A stretch of DNA of 33,217 bases from Candidatus Poribacteria bacterium (GCA_028818705.1 JAPPNJ010000028.1:1-33217); one strand, 5' to 3'; shown: positions 7,712-16,184, counted from the first letter of the stretch. Numbers and translations: made by a program. The notes: generated by a model not told the origin, from the letters alone.

Positions 7712-8512
7712 ATGAACGCTGATGAAAAATATCTATTTGATCTGAACGGTTATCTTGTTATCAAGAACGTGCTAACACCTGAAGAGGTAGCCCTTGCGAA
7801 CGAAGCCATTGACAAACATAGTGAGCAGGCGCGTGTCCGGCCACGTGAGCAGGCGCTTGACGGTGGTTCCGAGGAACTGAGAGGCGAACAAGGTAGAGGC
7901 GAGCTTGGCGGTATGCTCAATTGGGAAGAGCCGTGGTGTAATCCCTTCCGACACATGCTCGCACATCCGACGCTTGTTCCCTATCTCAATGAGATACTCG
8001 GAAAGGGCTTCCGTATGGATCATCAGATGTTCCTGCTTTCAATGGACAAAGGCGCGGAAGGCTTTATCTTTCATGGGTCTTCTGGTCCCGGTTTCGATCC
8101 GAATCAGTACTACATCTTTCGTGATGGACGGATGCATAACGGTTTGACTGTTGTCACGTTCCAGCTAACGGACGTACCGCCCGGAGCAGGTGGGTTAATT
8201 GTCATTCCAGGGAGCCATAAAAGCAACTATTCTTGTCCACAAGAGATGCGACTTTATAAGGCACACCAAGAGCATATTCGGCAGCTTGTCTGCGATGCTG
8301 GTGATGTTATAATCTTCACTGAGGCAGTGACACACGGAACGCTGCCGTGGACTGCTGAGCACCCAAGACGCTCGATTTTAACACGCTATACGGCAGGCAA
8401 TATGGCTTATGTTCCCGCCTATGAAATACCGGAGTGGGCAAATGAACGCCAGCGTGCTGTGATGGAACCTCCCTATCACTCTCGGTTAAATCGCCCCGTG
8501 TTAGAGACATAA
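7712..8512 (+). CDS. PhyH-family protein with HGS in place of HxD
   Basis: This 266-residue protein has the PhyH fold: the N-terminal EKYLFDLNGYLVIKNVLTPEEV, GAGGLIVIPGSHKSNY, and the distal H208 (EAVTHGT) followed by R219/R220 (PRRSILTRY). The first Fe-binding motif reads F-H121-G-S123, so the usual aspartate is missing. I recall LHGG-type relatives in planctomycetes and Poribacteria, so this may be a subfamily trait. A Fe site without the carboxylate occurs in 2-oxoglutarate halogenases, but nothing else points to halogenation. The start at 7712 is set by AAGGA at 7696-7700; the longer frame from 7652 would run through the structured leader. A haem protein gene follows after 133 nt. Confidence 0.85.
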   Translation: MNADEKYLFDLNGYLVIKNVLTPEEVALANEAIDKHSEQARVRPREQALDGGSEELRGEQGRGELGGMLNWEEPWCNPFRHMLAHPTLVPYLNEILGKGFRMDHQMFLLSMDKGAEGFIFHGSSGPGFDPNQYYIFRDGRMHNGLTVVTFQLTDVPPGAGGLIVIPGSHKSNYSCPQEMRLYKAHQEHIRQLVCDAGDVIIFTEAVTHGTLPWTAEHPRRSILTRYTAGNMAYVPAYEIPEWANERQRAVMEPPYHSRLNRPVLET

Positions 8513-8522
8513 GTGTGATCCC

Positions 8523-8538
8523 AACCTTGGCCAAGGTT
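8523..8538. other. Perfect 16-bp palindrome
   Basis: AACCTTGGCCAAGGTT is an uninterrupted palindrome 10 nt after the PhyH stop and 5 nt before the next leader hairpin. It has no T-tract. It could be an operator for a dimeric regulator, or a cruciform or hairpin at the transcript end. Confidence 0.4.
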
Positions 8539-8543
8539 AGTAA

Positions 8544-8645
8544 CACTGCAACAACGGCGCAGTGCGGTTCTGGAAGTATCATCCACAATGCAACACAAAA
8601 CCTTATTGCACGCTTGCCGCCGATTTAAAGAAAGGAATATACGAC
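8544..8645 (+). promoter_or_regulatory. Structured leader element, copy D (divergent)
   Basis: Hairpin CACTGC (8544-8549), loop AACAACGGC (identical to copy A), GCAGTG (8559-8564). The stem differs from copy A by compensatory changes (A-T for C-G, and an exchanged outer pair). GCGG (8564-8567) is again followed downstream by CCGC (8617-8620), with a TGCAA/TTGCA stem between them. AAAGGA (8631-8636) then lies 9 nt before the GTG at 8646. The middle portion does not align well with copies A-C. Confidence 0.45.
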
Positions 8646-9707
8646 GTGTCTACATCAACGAGTGCAATCCTCGGTCTAATTTTTTTGGGCTTAGCGAATG
8701 CCTCTGTCTTTTTAATGTTTAAGTTATGGGGCTACCCATTTGACAAGGAGACACATACCAGTGAGGCTCCGCCATCATTGATGCTGCTCCACCGGCTCAT
8801 CGGTTATGCGTATGCGATACTTTACATCTTTATGATGTGGCACATGGTGCCGCGCTTGTGGAACTATCAAGTTGAACTCCCGCCGCGCACCGTCGCGCAT
8901 TTGATGCTCGGCATTATCATTGGTGTGTTGATCCTCGTCAAGATTGCTATCCTTCGATTTTTTCGTCATTTTGAGGAATCAATGCCGTATATCGGCACGT
9001 GTCTGCTAATTTGTACGTATCTATTGATTGGGCTATCCGTGCCGTTCACGTTTCGTGAAGCAGCGTTGCGAACACAGACAGGGGCATTCAGTGATGAAGG
9101 TATCGCACGAACCCGTAAGCTGCTTGAAAACGCGGGATTGCCCGCAGCGGCTTCGCTCGACGAACTCGCATCAAAGCGAAAATTGCGGGAAGGTCAGCAT
9201 GTCTTACAACGCAAGTGCGTTATCTGCCACGATTTACGGACGATCCTCGTGAAACCACGCACACCTACAGACTGGGTCCGCCTCGTCAATCGTATGGCAA
9301 TAAAACCTATGATCGGCGAACCAATTCATCAGGAAGAAGAGTGGACGGTCTCGGCGTATCTCATCGCGATTACGCCTGATATCCAAGTTTCAATGCGAGA
9401 ACAACGGCAACAACAGATGCGAGCGGACGAAGCGAAAGAAGCTGTCCAGATTGCAACAGTTGCTATGGAAGCAGAAGCTGCAACGGGTGTACCAGCAGTC
9501 GTTTACAACGAAGCGGAAGCGAAAGTACTCTTTGAGGACAAGTGCTCGCAATGCCATCCGCTCACGGATGTTGAAGACTATCCACCTCGTTCTCAGGAGG
9601 AGACAACCGAGGTAATCGCGCGGATGATAGAGCACGGACTCTATCTTGAAGAAGAAGAAATTGAGATACTTACGCGTTATGTCAACGAAAACTATCTCGA
9701 AGAGTGA
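8646..9707 (+). CDS. Membrane protein with two c-type haem motifs
   Basis: This 353-residue protein begins with four hydrophobic segments (about 8-28, 49-68, 85-105, 113-134). Histidines at 49, 66, 85 and 108 in or beside the helices could ligate haem b, as in cytochrome b561-like modules. Two CxxCH haem-c motifs follow in the soluble part: C191-V-I-C194-H195 and C300-S-Q-C303-H304, separated by a charged helix (250-280). It is probably an electron carrier between the quinone pool and a periplasmic partner. I prefer the GTG at 8646, with AAAGGA 9 nt before it; the longer frame from 8562 would start inside the leader hairpin. The neighbours are an oxygenase-fold gene and a Rieske fusion. No exact family was recognised. 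Confidence 0.75.
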   Translation: MSTSTSAILGLIFLGLANASVFLMFKLWGYPFDKETHTSEAPPSLMLLHRLIGYAYAILYIFMMWHMVPRLWNYQVELPPRTVAHLMLGIIIGVLILVKIAILRFFRHFEESMPYIGTCLLICTYLLIGLSVPFTFREAALRTQTGAFSDEGIARTRKLLENAGLPAAASLDELASKRKLREGQHVLQRKCVICHDLRTILVKPRTPTDWVRLVNRMAIKPMIGEPIHQEEEWTVSAYLIAITPDIQVSMREQRQQQMRADEAKEAVQIATVAMEAEAATGVPAVVYNEAEAKVLFEDKCSQCHPLTDVEDYPPRSQEETTEVIARMIEHGLYLEEEEIEILTRYVNENYLEE

Positions 9708-9773
9708 TTAGGAGGTTGATCTTACTCAATGCCTTGACCGTTACCTTCTCTGATATACACTATTCTTTTCTTG

Positions 9774-9779
9774 TATAAT
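9774..9779 (+). promoter_or_regulatory. Possible -10 box before the Rieske fusion gene
   Basis: A perfect TATAAT lies 32 nt before the ATG at 9812. No convincing -35 box stands at 16-18 nt, so this is tentative. Confidence 0.3.
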
Positions 9780-9811
9780 GGCGTGCGGTGCCTTGAGTAA
9801 GTTCTAAAAAA

Positions 9812-11425
9812 ATGAGGAAAACAAAGATCGCTGACTTCGGCGAACTCAATGATCGCGAACCGGCGTATGCCCTTGTTGCAAATGTTGACCTCGTCGTTAT
9901 CCGGTATGACGATGAGGTTTCTGTGCTCTATGGACGATGCCATCACCGTGGAGCGTTGCTCGCAGACGGTCACATTGATGGTGAAAACCTGATATGTGGG
10001 GTTCACTACTGGGATTACCGCTATGATACTGGTGTCAGCGAGTACCACAACGTGGAACGCCTCGCTAAATTTAATGCGTGGATAGAGGATGATGCTGTCT
10101 ACGTTAACGAAGATGAAATTCGTGAATGGGAACACCAGAACCCACAGCCTTATCGTCGTGAGGAGTATCAGGGTACATATCAAGACATCCACGGTACCTC
10201 GGAAGAGCCTTACGTCACCCAAATTCGGGAGTTAGCAAACCGCGGGTTGAGTAAGGTCGGACACCATGGTCAAATTGCTGCAATGGGGGTGCTACGGGAG
10301 GATTTGCCCAATTGGGACGATCTCCAATTTGTAGTGGCGCAGCTGCACAAGCCACCGCATCTGGATGATGAACTTGTCGGAACAGAGTTGATTATCGGGC
10401 CACGGGCGAAAAAGCCGCTGAAATTAGAGATACCGATTTTTATCTCGGATATGAGTTTCGGCGCCTTATCAGCTGAAGCGAAAGTCGCATTAGCAAAGGG
10501 TGCGGAGATGACGGGGACAGGCATCTGTTCTGGTGAAGGTGGAATGTTGTTAGAAGAGGCGGAATCAAACAGTCGCTACTTTTATGAACTCGCTTCAGCG
10601 CGTTTTGGGTTTTCTTATGATAAACTCGAACACGCCCAGGCGTTCCACTTCAAAGGTGGGCAGGGCACCAAAACAGGAACGGGCGGACACCTCCCTGGGA
10701 ACAAGGTAACAGAGGAGATAGCGGCAGTGCGTGGGCTACGTCCAGGAGAACCCGCGATTTCACCAGCACGGTTTCCCGATTGGGAAACACTCGACGATTT
10801 CGCAAAATTTGCCGAATTGGTGCGGAAGGAAACCGGCGGCATCCCAATCGGTTTTAAACTCTCGGCACAACACATTGAGAAAGACATTGAAGCCGCACTT
10901 CGCGTCGGCGTAGACTACATTATCCTCGATGGCAGAGGGGGTGGGACGGGTGCCGCACCCCTCCTATTCCGAGACAACATTTCCGTGCCAACAATGCCCG
11001 CCTTAGCACGTGCCAGGAAATACCTTGATGAGACGGGAAACGGCAATGTCACGCTTATTATTACCGGCGGTTTGAGAACTCCTGCAGATTTTGCGAAGGC
11101 GATGGCACTCGGTGCAGATGGCGTTGCAATTGCGAATTCAGCGATGCAGGCAATCGGTTGTATCGGGATGCGCGCATGTCATACGAATAACTGCCCCGTC
11201 GGAATTGCGACGCAGAAGAAGCATCTACGTTCTCGTCTACAGGTACAGGTTGCTGCACAACGGCTGAATCGGTTTCTCGGTGCGTCTGTATCCCTCATGC
11301 AGGTGTTGGCACGTGCTTGTGGTCATACCCATCTGAATCAGTTTGACGCTGATGACTTGACGACTTCGGTGCGTGACATTGCGTATTTAACTGGTGTTAA
11401 ATACGCAGGAGTTGTACCGTTGTAA
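9812..11425 (+). CDS. Rieske domain fused to glutamate-synthase-type FMN domain
   Basis: This 537-residue protein joins two redox modules. Residues 5-75 are a Rieske [2Fe-2S] domain: C43-x-H45 (GRCHHRG), 16 residues, C62-x2-H65 (CGVHYW). Residues 165-535 are the FMN-binding barrel of the glutamate synthase large subunit: ISDMSFGALSAEAKVALAKG, GGQGTKTGTGGHLPG, IILDGRGGGTGAAP, ITGGLRTPADFAKAMALGAD. The 3Fe-4S cysteines follow at C450, C456 and C461 (CIGMRACHTNNCPVG). The amidotransferase domain of true GltB is absent, so it is not a complete glutamate synthase; an FMN-dependent reductase or ammonia-using synthase fed through the Rieske centre is plausible. No strong ribosome-binding site precedes the ATG. 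The adjacent haem protein could be its electron partner. Confidence 0.88.
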   Translation: MRKTKIADFGELNDREPAYALVANVDLVVIRYDDEVSVLYGRCHHRGALLADGHIDGENLICGVHYWDYRYDTGVSEYHNVERLAKFNAWIEDDAVYVNEDEIREWEHQNPQPYRREEYQGTYQDIHGTSEEPYVTQIRELANRGLSKVGHHGQIAAMGVLREDLPNWDDLQFVVAQLHKPPHLDDELVGTELIIGPRAKKPLKLEIPIFISDMSFGALSAEAKVALAKGAEMTGTGICSGEGGMLLEEAESNSRYFYELASARFGFSYDKLEHAQAFHFKGGQGTKTGTGGHLPGNKVTEEIAAVRGLRPGEPAISPARFPDWETLDDFAKFAELVRKETGGIPIGFKLSAQHIEKDIEAALRVGVDYIILDGRGGGTGAAPLLFRDNISVPTMPALARARKYLDETGNGNVTLIITGGLRTPADFAKAMALGADGVAIANSAMQAIGCIGMRACHTNNCPVGIATQKKHLRSRLQVQVAAQRLNRFLGASVSLMQVLARACGHTHLNQFDADDLTTSVRDIAYLTGVKYAGVVPL

Positions 11426-11442
11426 ATGCTTGCAGGGGATAA

Positions 11443-11470
11443 GCGGGCGCGGTTAGGAAACCGCGCCCGC
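11443..11470. terminator. 12-bp GC-rich hairpin between convergent genes
   Basis: GCGGGCGCGGTT, loop AGGA, AACCGCGCCCGC is a perfect 12-bp stem. It lies in the 60-nt gap between two converging genes, where it could end transcription from both sides. There is no T-tract, and it resembles the dispersed palindromes at 7542 and 17114, so it may be a repeat recruited as a terminator. Confidence 0.55.
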
Positions 11471-11485
11471 CGAAAAGAGAGCGGA

Positions 11486-12313
11486 TTATAACCGTATCTG
11501 CTTAAAAGCCTCGATCTGCGCTGTAATTGCACGCTCCGTGGGAAGACGTTCTGCACTTGAGGCACCATAGAAGCCGACAACACCCTCGGTATTTTCCAAA
11601 ACGTATGTCGCATCTTCCGGTTCAGCGATAGGACCACCGTGACAAATAACAAGAATCTCCGGATTGACCCCTTTCGCTGCATCGTGGATAGCTTGCACCC
11701 GTTCAGCAGCATCCTTGAGTGTAAGAGCAGTTTGCGCACCGATAGAGCCTTTTGTTGTTAGTCCCATGTGTGCGACGAGAATGTCTGCACCCGCATCTGC
11801 CATCTGTTCCGCTTCGGTTTCGTTGAAGGCGTAAGGTGTGGTGAGCATACCCATTTGGCTCGCTGTCCGAATCATTTCTACCTCAGGTCCATATCCCATA
11901 TCGGTCTCCTCGAGCAGTTGACGGAATGTTCCATCAATCAGGCCTACCGTTGGGAAGTTCTGAACCCCGGAGAAGCCAACAGCGTCTACCTGTTTTAAGA
12001 AGACATCCATCAAACGAAACGGGTCAGTCCCACAGACTCCCGCAAGGACTGGCGTATCGGGAACAACGGGGAGCACTTCGCTTGCCATCTCAATGACAAT
12101 CTGGTTTGCGTCGCCATACGGCATCATCCCAGCGAGTGAACCTCTACCTGCCATTCTAAATCTGCCGGAGTTATAGATAATAATCAGGTCGATACCACCG
12201 GCAGCCTCACATTTAGCGGAGATACCTGTCCCGGCACCTGCCCCGATGATAGGTTTACCTGCGTCGATGTTGCTGCGCAGTTGTGCTAAAATTTCTTCGC
12301 GTCCGAATTTCAT
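11486..12313 (-). CDS. Phosphoenolpyruvate hydrolase-family TIM-barrel protein
   Basis: This 275-residue protein matches the PEP-hydrolase-like / TIM-barrel signal-transduction family over its whole length. Recognisable parts are the start [87 protein letters not shown] and [15 protein letters not shown]. Members resemble PEP mutase/isocitrate lyase-type barrels and are thought to act on C-C or C-P substrates; the substrate here is unknown. AAGGA lies 12 nt before the ATG. It converges on the Rieske fusion gene and diverges from the dockerin gene. Confidence 0.85.
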   Translation of the reverse strand: MKFGREEILAQLRSNIDAGKPIIGAGAGTGISAKCEAAGGIDLIIIYNSGRFRMAGRGSLAGMMPYGDANQIVIEMASEVLPVVPDTPVLAGVCGTDPFRLMDVFLKQVDAVGFSGVQNFPTVGLIDGTFRQLLEETDMGYGPEVEMIRTASQMGMLTTPYAFNETEAEQMADAGADILVAHMGLTTKGSIGAQTALTLKDAAERVQAIHDAAKGVNPEILVICHGGPIAEPEDATYVLENTEGVVGFYGASSAERLPTERAITAQIEAFKQIRL

Positions 12314-12327
12314 TAGTAGTCAATTCC

Positions 12328-12356
12328 TTGTGTATCATGGTTGGATGTAATATACT
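12328..12356 (+). promoter_or_regulatory. Possible promoter of the dockerin gene
   Basis: TTGTGT (3 of 6) and TATACT (5 of 6) are 17 nt apart, in an AT-rich spacer between divergent genes, about 90 nt before the ATG at 12445. Confidence 0.35.
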
Positions 12357-12444
12357 ATGCAATTATAGCAGAATATTAGGTTTTGTGTAATATTTTAAAC
12401 TTTTTTCGTTTTTCGTAAGGAGATGCCTTTAGGAAGGAACACTC

Positions 12445-13707
12445 ATGAATCCGCAGCGTTTTTGGCACAGTTTACAAATCACATCGCAAGATATGCTATC
12501 TAACTATGGACTGTCTTGCTGCAAAGAGTCGCGAAAAAGGTTTTGCTATGCCTTGGCAGAAGATAAGCTACCTACAAGATGCGTTTTAGTAAGCATTTTT
12601 GTTCTGTTTACAGGGATCTTTTGCTTTTCTACGGAGGCTTATATAGAAGGTCCTTGGCTGTGGATGATTGCCAGTGGAGCGGATATAGATAGCGATCAGT
12701 TGGCTGTCGCGAGTGAGGGAAGGGTTACTGAGAACCTCGTCGCTGCGTATGGGGTAAACGAGGGGGATACTGTTGGACAGTTACGATGGACCCGTGGACG
12801 AATACTTCCCACAGTCACTTGCATACTCCAATGGTGCTATTCCAACAACGTGACCGATGTTGTCACTAAGATTGGTTTGAACAGAAATAAATGGATAGAT
12901 AACCATTCGGCGTATGCCTTGATTGATATCCGCTCACCGCGTGAGCAGAAGAATGTTTTAATGGGTGTAGGCAGCGATGATTCTGTAAAAATCTGGCTCA
13001 ATGGGGAAGTTGTTCATGTCAATCAGGTAAACAGAAGGACTAAAGGCGTTCAAGATCGGTTCCGCGTCAATCTGAAAACTGGGGCGAACTTTCTGCTTGT
13101 TAAGGTAACCGATATTTTCTGGAATTGGGGAATGTTTTTTGACATCTATCTGGATAGGGAGGACTATACCACAACACTTCCTACCCGGATTCAGCAGGTT
13201 TCTCTTGCTCAGCAGATATTTGAAAAATATAGGACAACACTTCAACAATCCGATATTCAAAGAGTCCTGCCTACTGTCCTCGACAGGTTCCAGGATCCAG
13301 AGATTCAAAAATTCTTAACGCCATTTACGATAAAAACCGTTGTTAAAAATCCAGAACTGCTCGGCGGATTTGGTGTAAGTAAGGAGGTCATAACATTTAT
13401 TAAAAGGAATGCGGGTATCAGGACCATGTTCAACGATCCAGATTTTCAAACGCTGCTGCAAAATCCTGATGCTTTTTCAGAATTCTCGATGCTCGTTACC
13501 GAATCGGCACCTAAACAACTAACAAATCCGGCAGATGTTGACAACAACGGCAGGGTAAACGTCCAGGATCTCACGTATGTTGCGACACATTTAGGAGAGG
13601 TTGGACAGAATCCTGCGGATGTCAATAGGGACGGAATTGTTGATATTCGTGATCTTGTCTTGGTCGCGAATGCGATGCAGGCGAAGGCAGCAGCACCTTC
13701 TGGTTAG
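12445..13707 (+). CDS. Secreted dockerin-domain protein
   Basis: This is a 420-residue protein. An unusual 47-residue hydrophilic N-terminus precedes a hydrophobic segment (CVLVSIFVLFTGIFCFSTEA, 46-65), so it is either a long signal peptide or a wrong start; AGGAAGGAA lies just before the ATG and supports the annotated start. Residues 172-223 (VGSDDSVKIWLNGEVVH ... NFLLVKVTD) form a small beta-sandwich common in secreted carbohydrate-active proteins. A helical linker spans 240-350. Residues 363-412 are a type I dockerin with two calcium loops, DVDNNGRVNVQDL and DVNRDGIVDIRDL. The role is probably surface or extracellular assembly; no cohesin is in the window. The stop codon lies within the segment shared with the start of the downstream AAA/nuclease repeat unit, so the last few residues may derive from that insertion. 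Confidence 0.82.
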   Translation: MNPQRFWHSLQITSQDMLSNYGLSCCKESRKRFCYALAEDKLPTRCVLVSIFVLFTGIFCFSTEAYIEGPWLWMIASGADIDSDQLAVASEGRVTENLVAAYGVNEGDTVGQLRWTRGRILPTVTCILQWCYSNNVTDVVTKIGLNRNKWIDNHSAYALIDIRSPREQKNVLMGVGSDDSVKIWLNGEVVHVNQVNRRTKGVQDRFRVNLKTGANFLLVKVTDIFWNWGMFFDIYLDREDYTTTLPTRIQQVSLAQQIFEKYRTTLQQSDIQRVLPTVLDRFQDPEIQKFLTPFTIKTVVKNPELLGGFGVSKEVITFIKRNAGIRTMFNDPDFQTLLQNPDAFSEFSMLVTESAPKQLTNPADVDNNGRVNVQDLTYVATHLGEVGQNPADVNRDGIVDIRDLVLVANAMQAKAAAPSG

Positions 13708-13774
13708 ATGTAGACTTTCGTCCGGCAATCTGGTACAATAACTTGCTGAAGATGGCAACGACAAGGAACAGAAA

Positions 13775-14989
13775 ATGAGAAGTTTTAGAGGAATATACCG
13801 CTTTCAAGAAGGTTGTGCTCCTCATCGACGAGTTTGATGGCATCCCGCAAGCTGTCCTGAGCGATTTCCTGTATTCGCTCCGGCAAATCTATCTCTCTGA
13901 GGAGATGGAATGTCCCTATAGTGTAGGCATTGTGGGAGTTAAGAGCATCACACAACTCGACTATGACCGATCGGTCTCCCCGTTCAATATCCAAGATGAG
14001 TTCAAATTGCCGAACTTTATGCTCGAAGAGGTTCAAGACCTTTTTGAACAATATACAAATGAGACGGGCCAAGCCTTCGCACCGAGTGTCATTGAATCTA
14101 TCCACAAACAGACGGCGGGACAACCCTTCCTCGTCAATCGGTTCGGACAGATCCTCACAGCGGAGATGGATATCCCGAAAACCGAGACGATCGCAATGAC
14201 ACACTTTGCACTAGCGCACGCACGGTTACTTAGAGAACGGAACACTAATATCGTTCATCTGACAACCAATATCCGTAAAGACCCACATTTTGAAAAGACG
14301 CTGATGCGGATCATGGCGCATGATGAAGGTGTGGACTTCAACCTACACGATGATATCATCAGTGAACTCGCTACCTATGGTGTCATCAAAGAGAGTATTG
14401 ACGGAATGTGTGCTATCCTCAATCCGATTTATTCTACTGCATCCTAAGGGCATTCAAGCCGATTGTGAATGGGTTGGAAGAAGAGTATTTTCCAGAAGAT
14501 GTTGAGGATCCGTTTTCTGTGTACCTCACATCTACTGGCAAGATTGCGTTGGAGGCGTTACTGGATAACTTCCGGGACTTCATCGGACGTGCGGGTTTCA
14601 GGGTTCTACAGGTGCCAGATACTCCCCAGGAGTCTGTAGGTCGCCACCTTCTACTCGCTTACCTTGATGCGTTTGTAAGAGGAATCGGGGGTGTGATGCA
14701 CCTTGAGGTGCAAACCGGACGCGGGCGGATGGACCTCATCATCACCTATAACCAGGAAAAATATATCGTCGAAACGAAAATTTGGAGAGGTGCGGTCCGC
14801 TATCAGGCAGGCAAGAGGCAACTTGCGGTGTATATAAAATTAGAAGGCGCGAGAGAAGGATACTATGTTGTATTCGATCACCGGCGGGATCCAGAGCCGC
14901 GCGTGGAGACAGAAACGGTTGATGGTGTGCAAATCCGGAGTTATGTGATTCCTGTGGTCCAAGAATCGCCATCATCCATTTCAGGATAG
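13775..14989 (+). pseudogene. Decayed AAA-ATPase / PD-(D/E)XK nuclease gene
   Basis: This is a broken copy of the intact gene at 19477-21102. It keeps the upstream sequence and ATGAGAAGTTTT (13775-13786), then jumps to sequence matching codon ~145 of the intact gene. About 420 nt including Walker A are lost and the reading frame is broken. The body reads in frame from 13797 (Walker B LLIDEFDGI) to a stop at 14447. A 1-nt deletion near 14430 then shifts the rest, which continues in another frame to 14989 with the nuclease motif GRMDLIITYNQEKYIVETKIW. Two independent lesions make it nonfunctional. Ordinary start-to-stop calling would wrongly give two short genes (13815-14447 and 14408-14989). 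Confidence 0.88.
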
Positions 14990-15110
14990 TGTTGCCAGTT
15001 CCATTGAACTGTGTCCAAGTTATCTATATGTAATACAAGGAATGGATTTAGTCTGTTCATGTTTTTAAAGCAGCCTAAGGTTGCTAACAAGGAGTTAGAG
15101 AGTTAGAAAA

Positions 15111-16184
15111 ATGAAAGCAACGTGTTTAGTTTTAACTTTATTATACTTGCAGAGTGTAGGTACATTTATTGTTTTTTCACATCCTCATCCAGGTGGGATT
15201 CCAAACGGATTTGATGGCGTAAAACAGCTCTATTCATCAAATGGTAATCATTTTCATCAGGCTTATAGAAATAAACCAAATACCGTAGATAACCCACATA
15301 AAGATAATGAATTGGAAAAAAATGTTGGCACATATCCCAATATACTTGATCCAGACGAATTATCTGAGGGAGAAGAGGGAGAAGAGGAAGGAGAGGGAGA
15401 AGAGGAAGAAGTCGAAGAAGAGGAGGGAAACGGAGAGCGGAGTCCTGTACCTGAAACTCTAGGCACAACAGGCACAACTCCCTCAACCGACGAAACCGAT
15501 ACTCTAACTTTAGATCCGTCAACTGTTACCCCTCCAACAATTGGCTTAGGCGATAATAATAAAGATGATAAACCCACATCTCGCAGATCATATAATTACA
15601 CATATTGCACAGATGAAGGTATAACTAGAAACATAATTCAGATAGTGGATTTAGAAGAATTGAAGAAACCTAAAAGGTTATTAGTTACTTTTAGGAATAA
15701 CACTATAGATAAAAGTATATGGAGTGGTAGACCTGATTTTGTTGATTTAGCAGGTTATTCTATTGCACTGGTAGGTAAAGATGGTATTAAATTTATTCGT
15801 TACATGTCCGCGGGAGTTTTTCGCGGCAGAAGCTATATTACCTATCAAAAATCGGGTAGAAACAAGCATGCTGAAACCAGGGCAATACTTACATCAAAGT
15901 GGTTTTTTGATAAGGGTAAAATAAATCTTGCAGACGATAAAGCACGAATTGGTATATATTTTAACTATAATACGGGCAAAAATAAAGTAGAATATATACA
16001 CGGTGAAGATAAACTTGTGTTGTTATATGACTGCTTTTCAGATAAGGATTTTGATAAGGATAAAGATGGTAAGTTGGATGCTGAAAAAATAATGTCTGAA
16101 TATAGACATGGTCAAGATGAAGTGCAAATGGCTCCCCAATTGCATAGAACGCTTACAACAAGTTGGGGTTCTATGAAAAAGTAA
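15111..16184 (+). CDS. Secreted acidic protein with EF-hand-like loop and TTWG tail
   Basis: This 357-residue protein has a signal peptide (MKATCLVLTLLYLQSVGTFIVFS). An extremely acidic Glu/Gly segment spans 83-109, followed by a Thr/Pro-rich linker (110-145). A globular region without recognised family covers about 160-305, and DKDFDKDKDGKLD (311-323) fits a calcium-binding DxDxDG loop. It ends RTLTTSWGSMKK, the tail shared with the secreted proteins at 816-1586 and 32515-33102. The coding sequence is visibly more AT-rich than its neighbours and contains a purine tract of about 75 nt (15366-15440), suggesting a separate origin. AAGGAG lies 16 nt before the ATG, which is long; a possible TTGAAC-17-TATGTA promoter begins at 15004. 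Function unknown. Confidence 0.75.
   Translation: MKATCLVLTLLYLQSVGTFIVFSHPHPGGIPNGFDGVKQLYSSNGNHFHQAYRNKPNTVDNPHKDNELEKNVGTYPNILDPDELSEGEEGEEEGEGEEEEVEEEEGNGERSPVPETLGTTGTTPSTDETDTLTLDPSTVTPPTIGLGDNNKDDKPTSRRSYNYTYCTDEGITRNIIQIVDLEELKKPKRLLVTFRNNTIDKSIWSGRPDFVDLAGYSIALVGKDGIKFIRYMSAGVFRGRSYITYQKSGRNKHAETRAILTSKWFFDKGKINLADDKARIGIYFNYNTGKNKVEYIHGEDKLVLLYDCFSDKDFDKDKDGKLDAEKIMSEYRHGQDEVQMAPQLHRTLTTSWGSMKK

Noticed and set aside
14408..14989. Separate gene for the nuclease domain
   Set aside because: It is the shifted 3' part of the broken AAA/nuclease copy; alignment with the intact gene shows a 1-nt deletion near 14430.
15366..15440. Purine-rich tract as a simple repeat or triplex element
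   Set aside because: It is explained by the Glu/Gly-rich coding segment of the secreted protein; no exact repeat unit.
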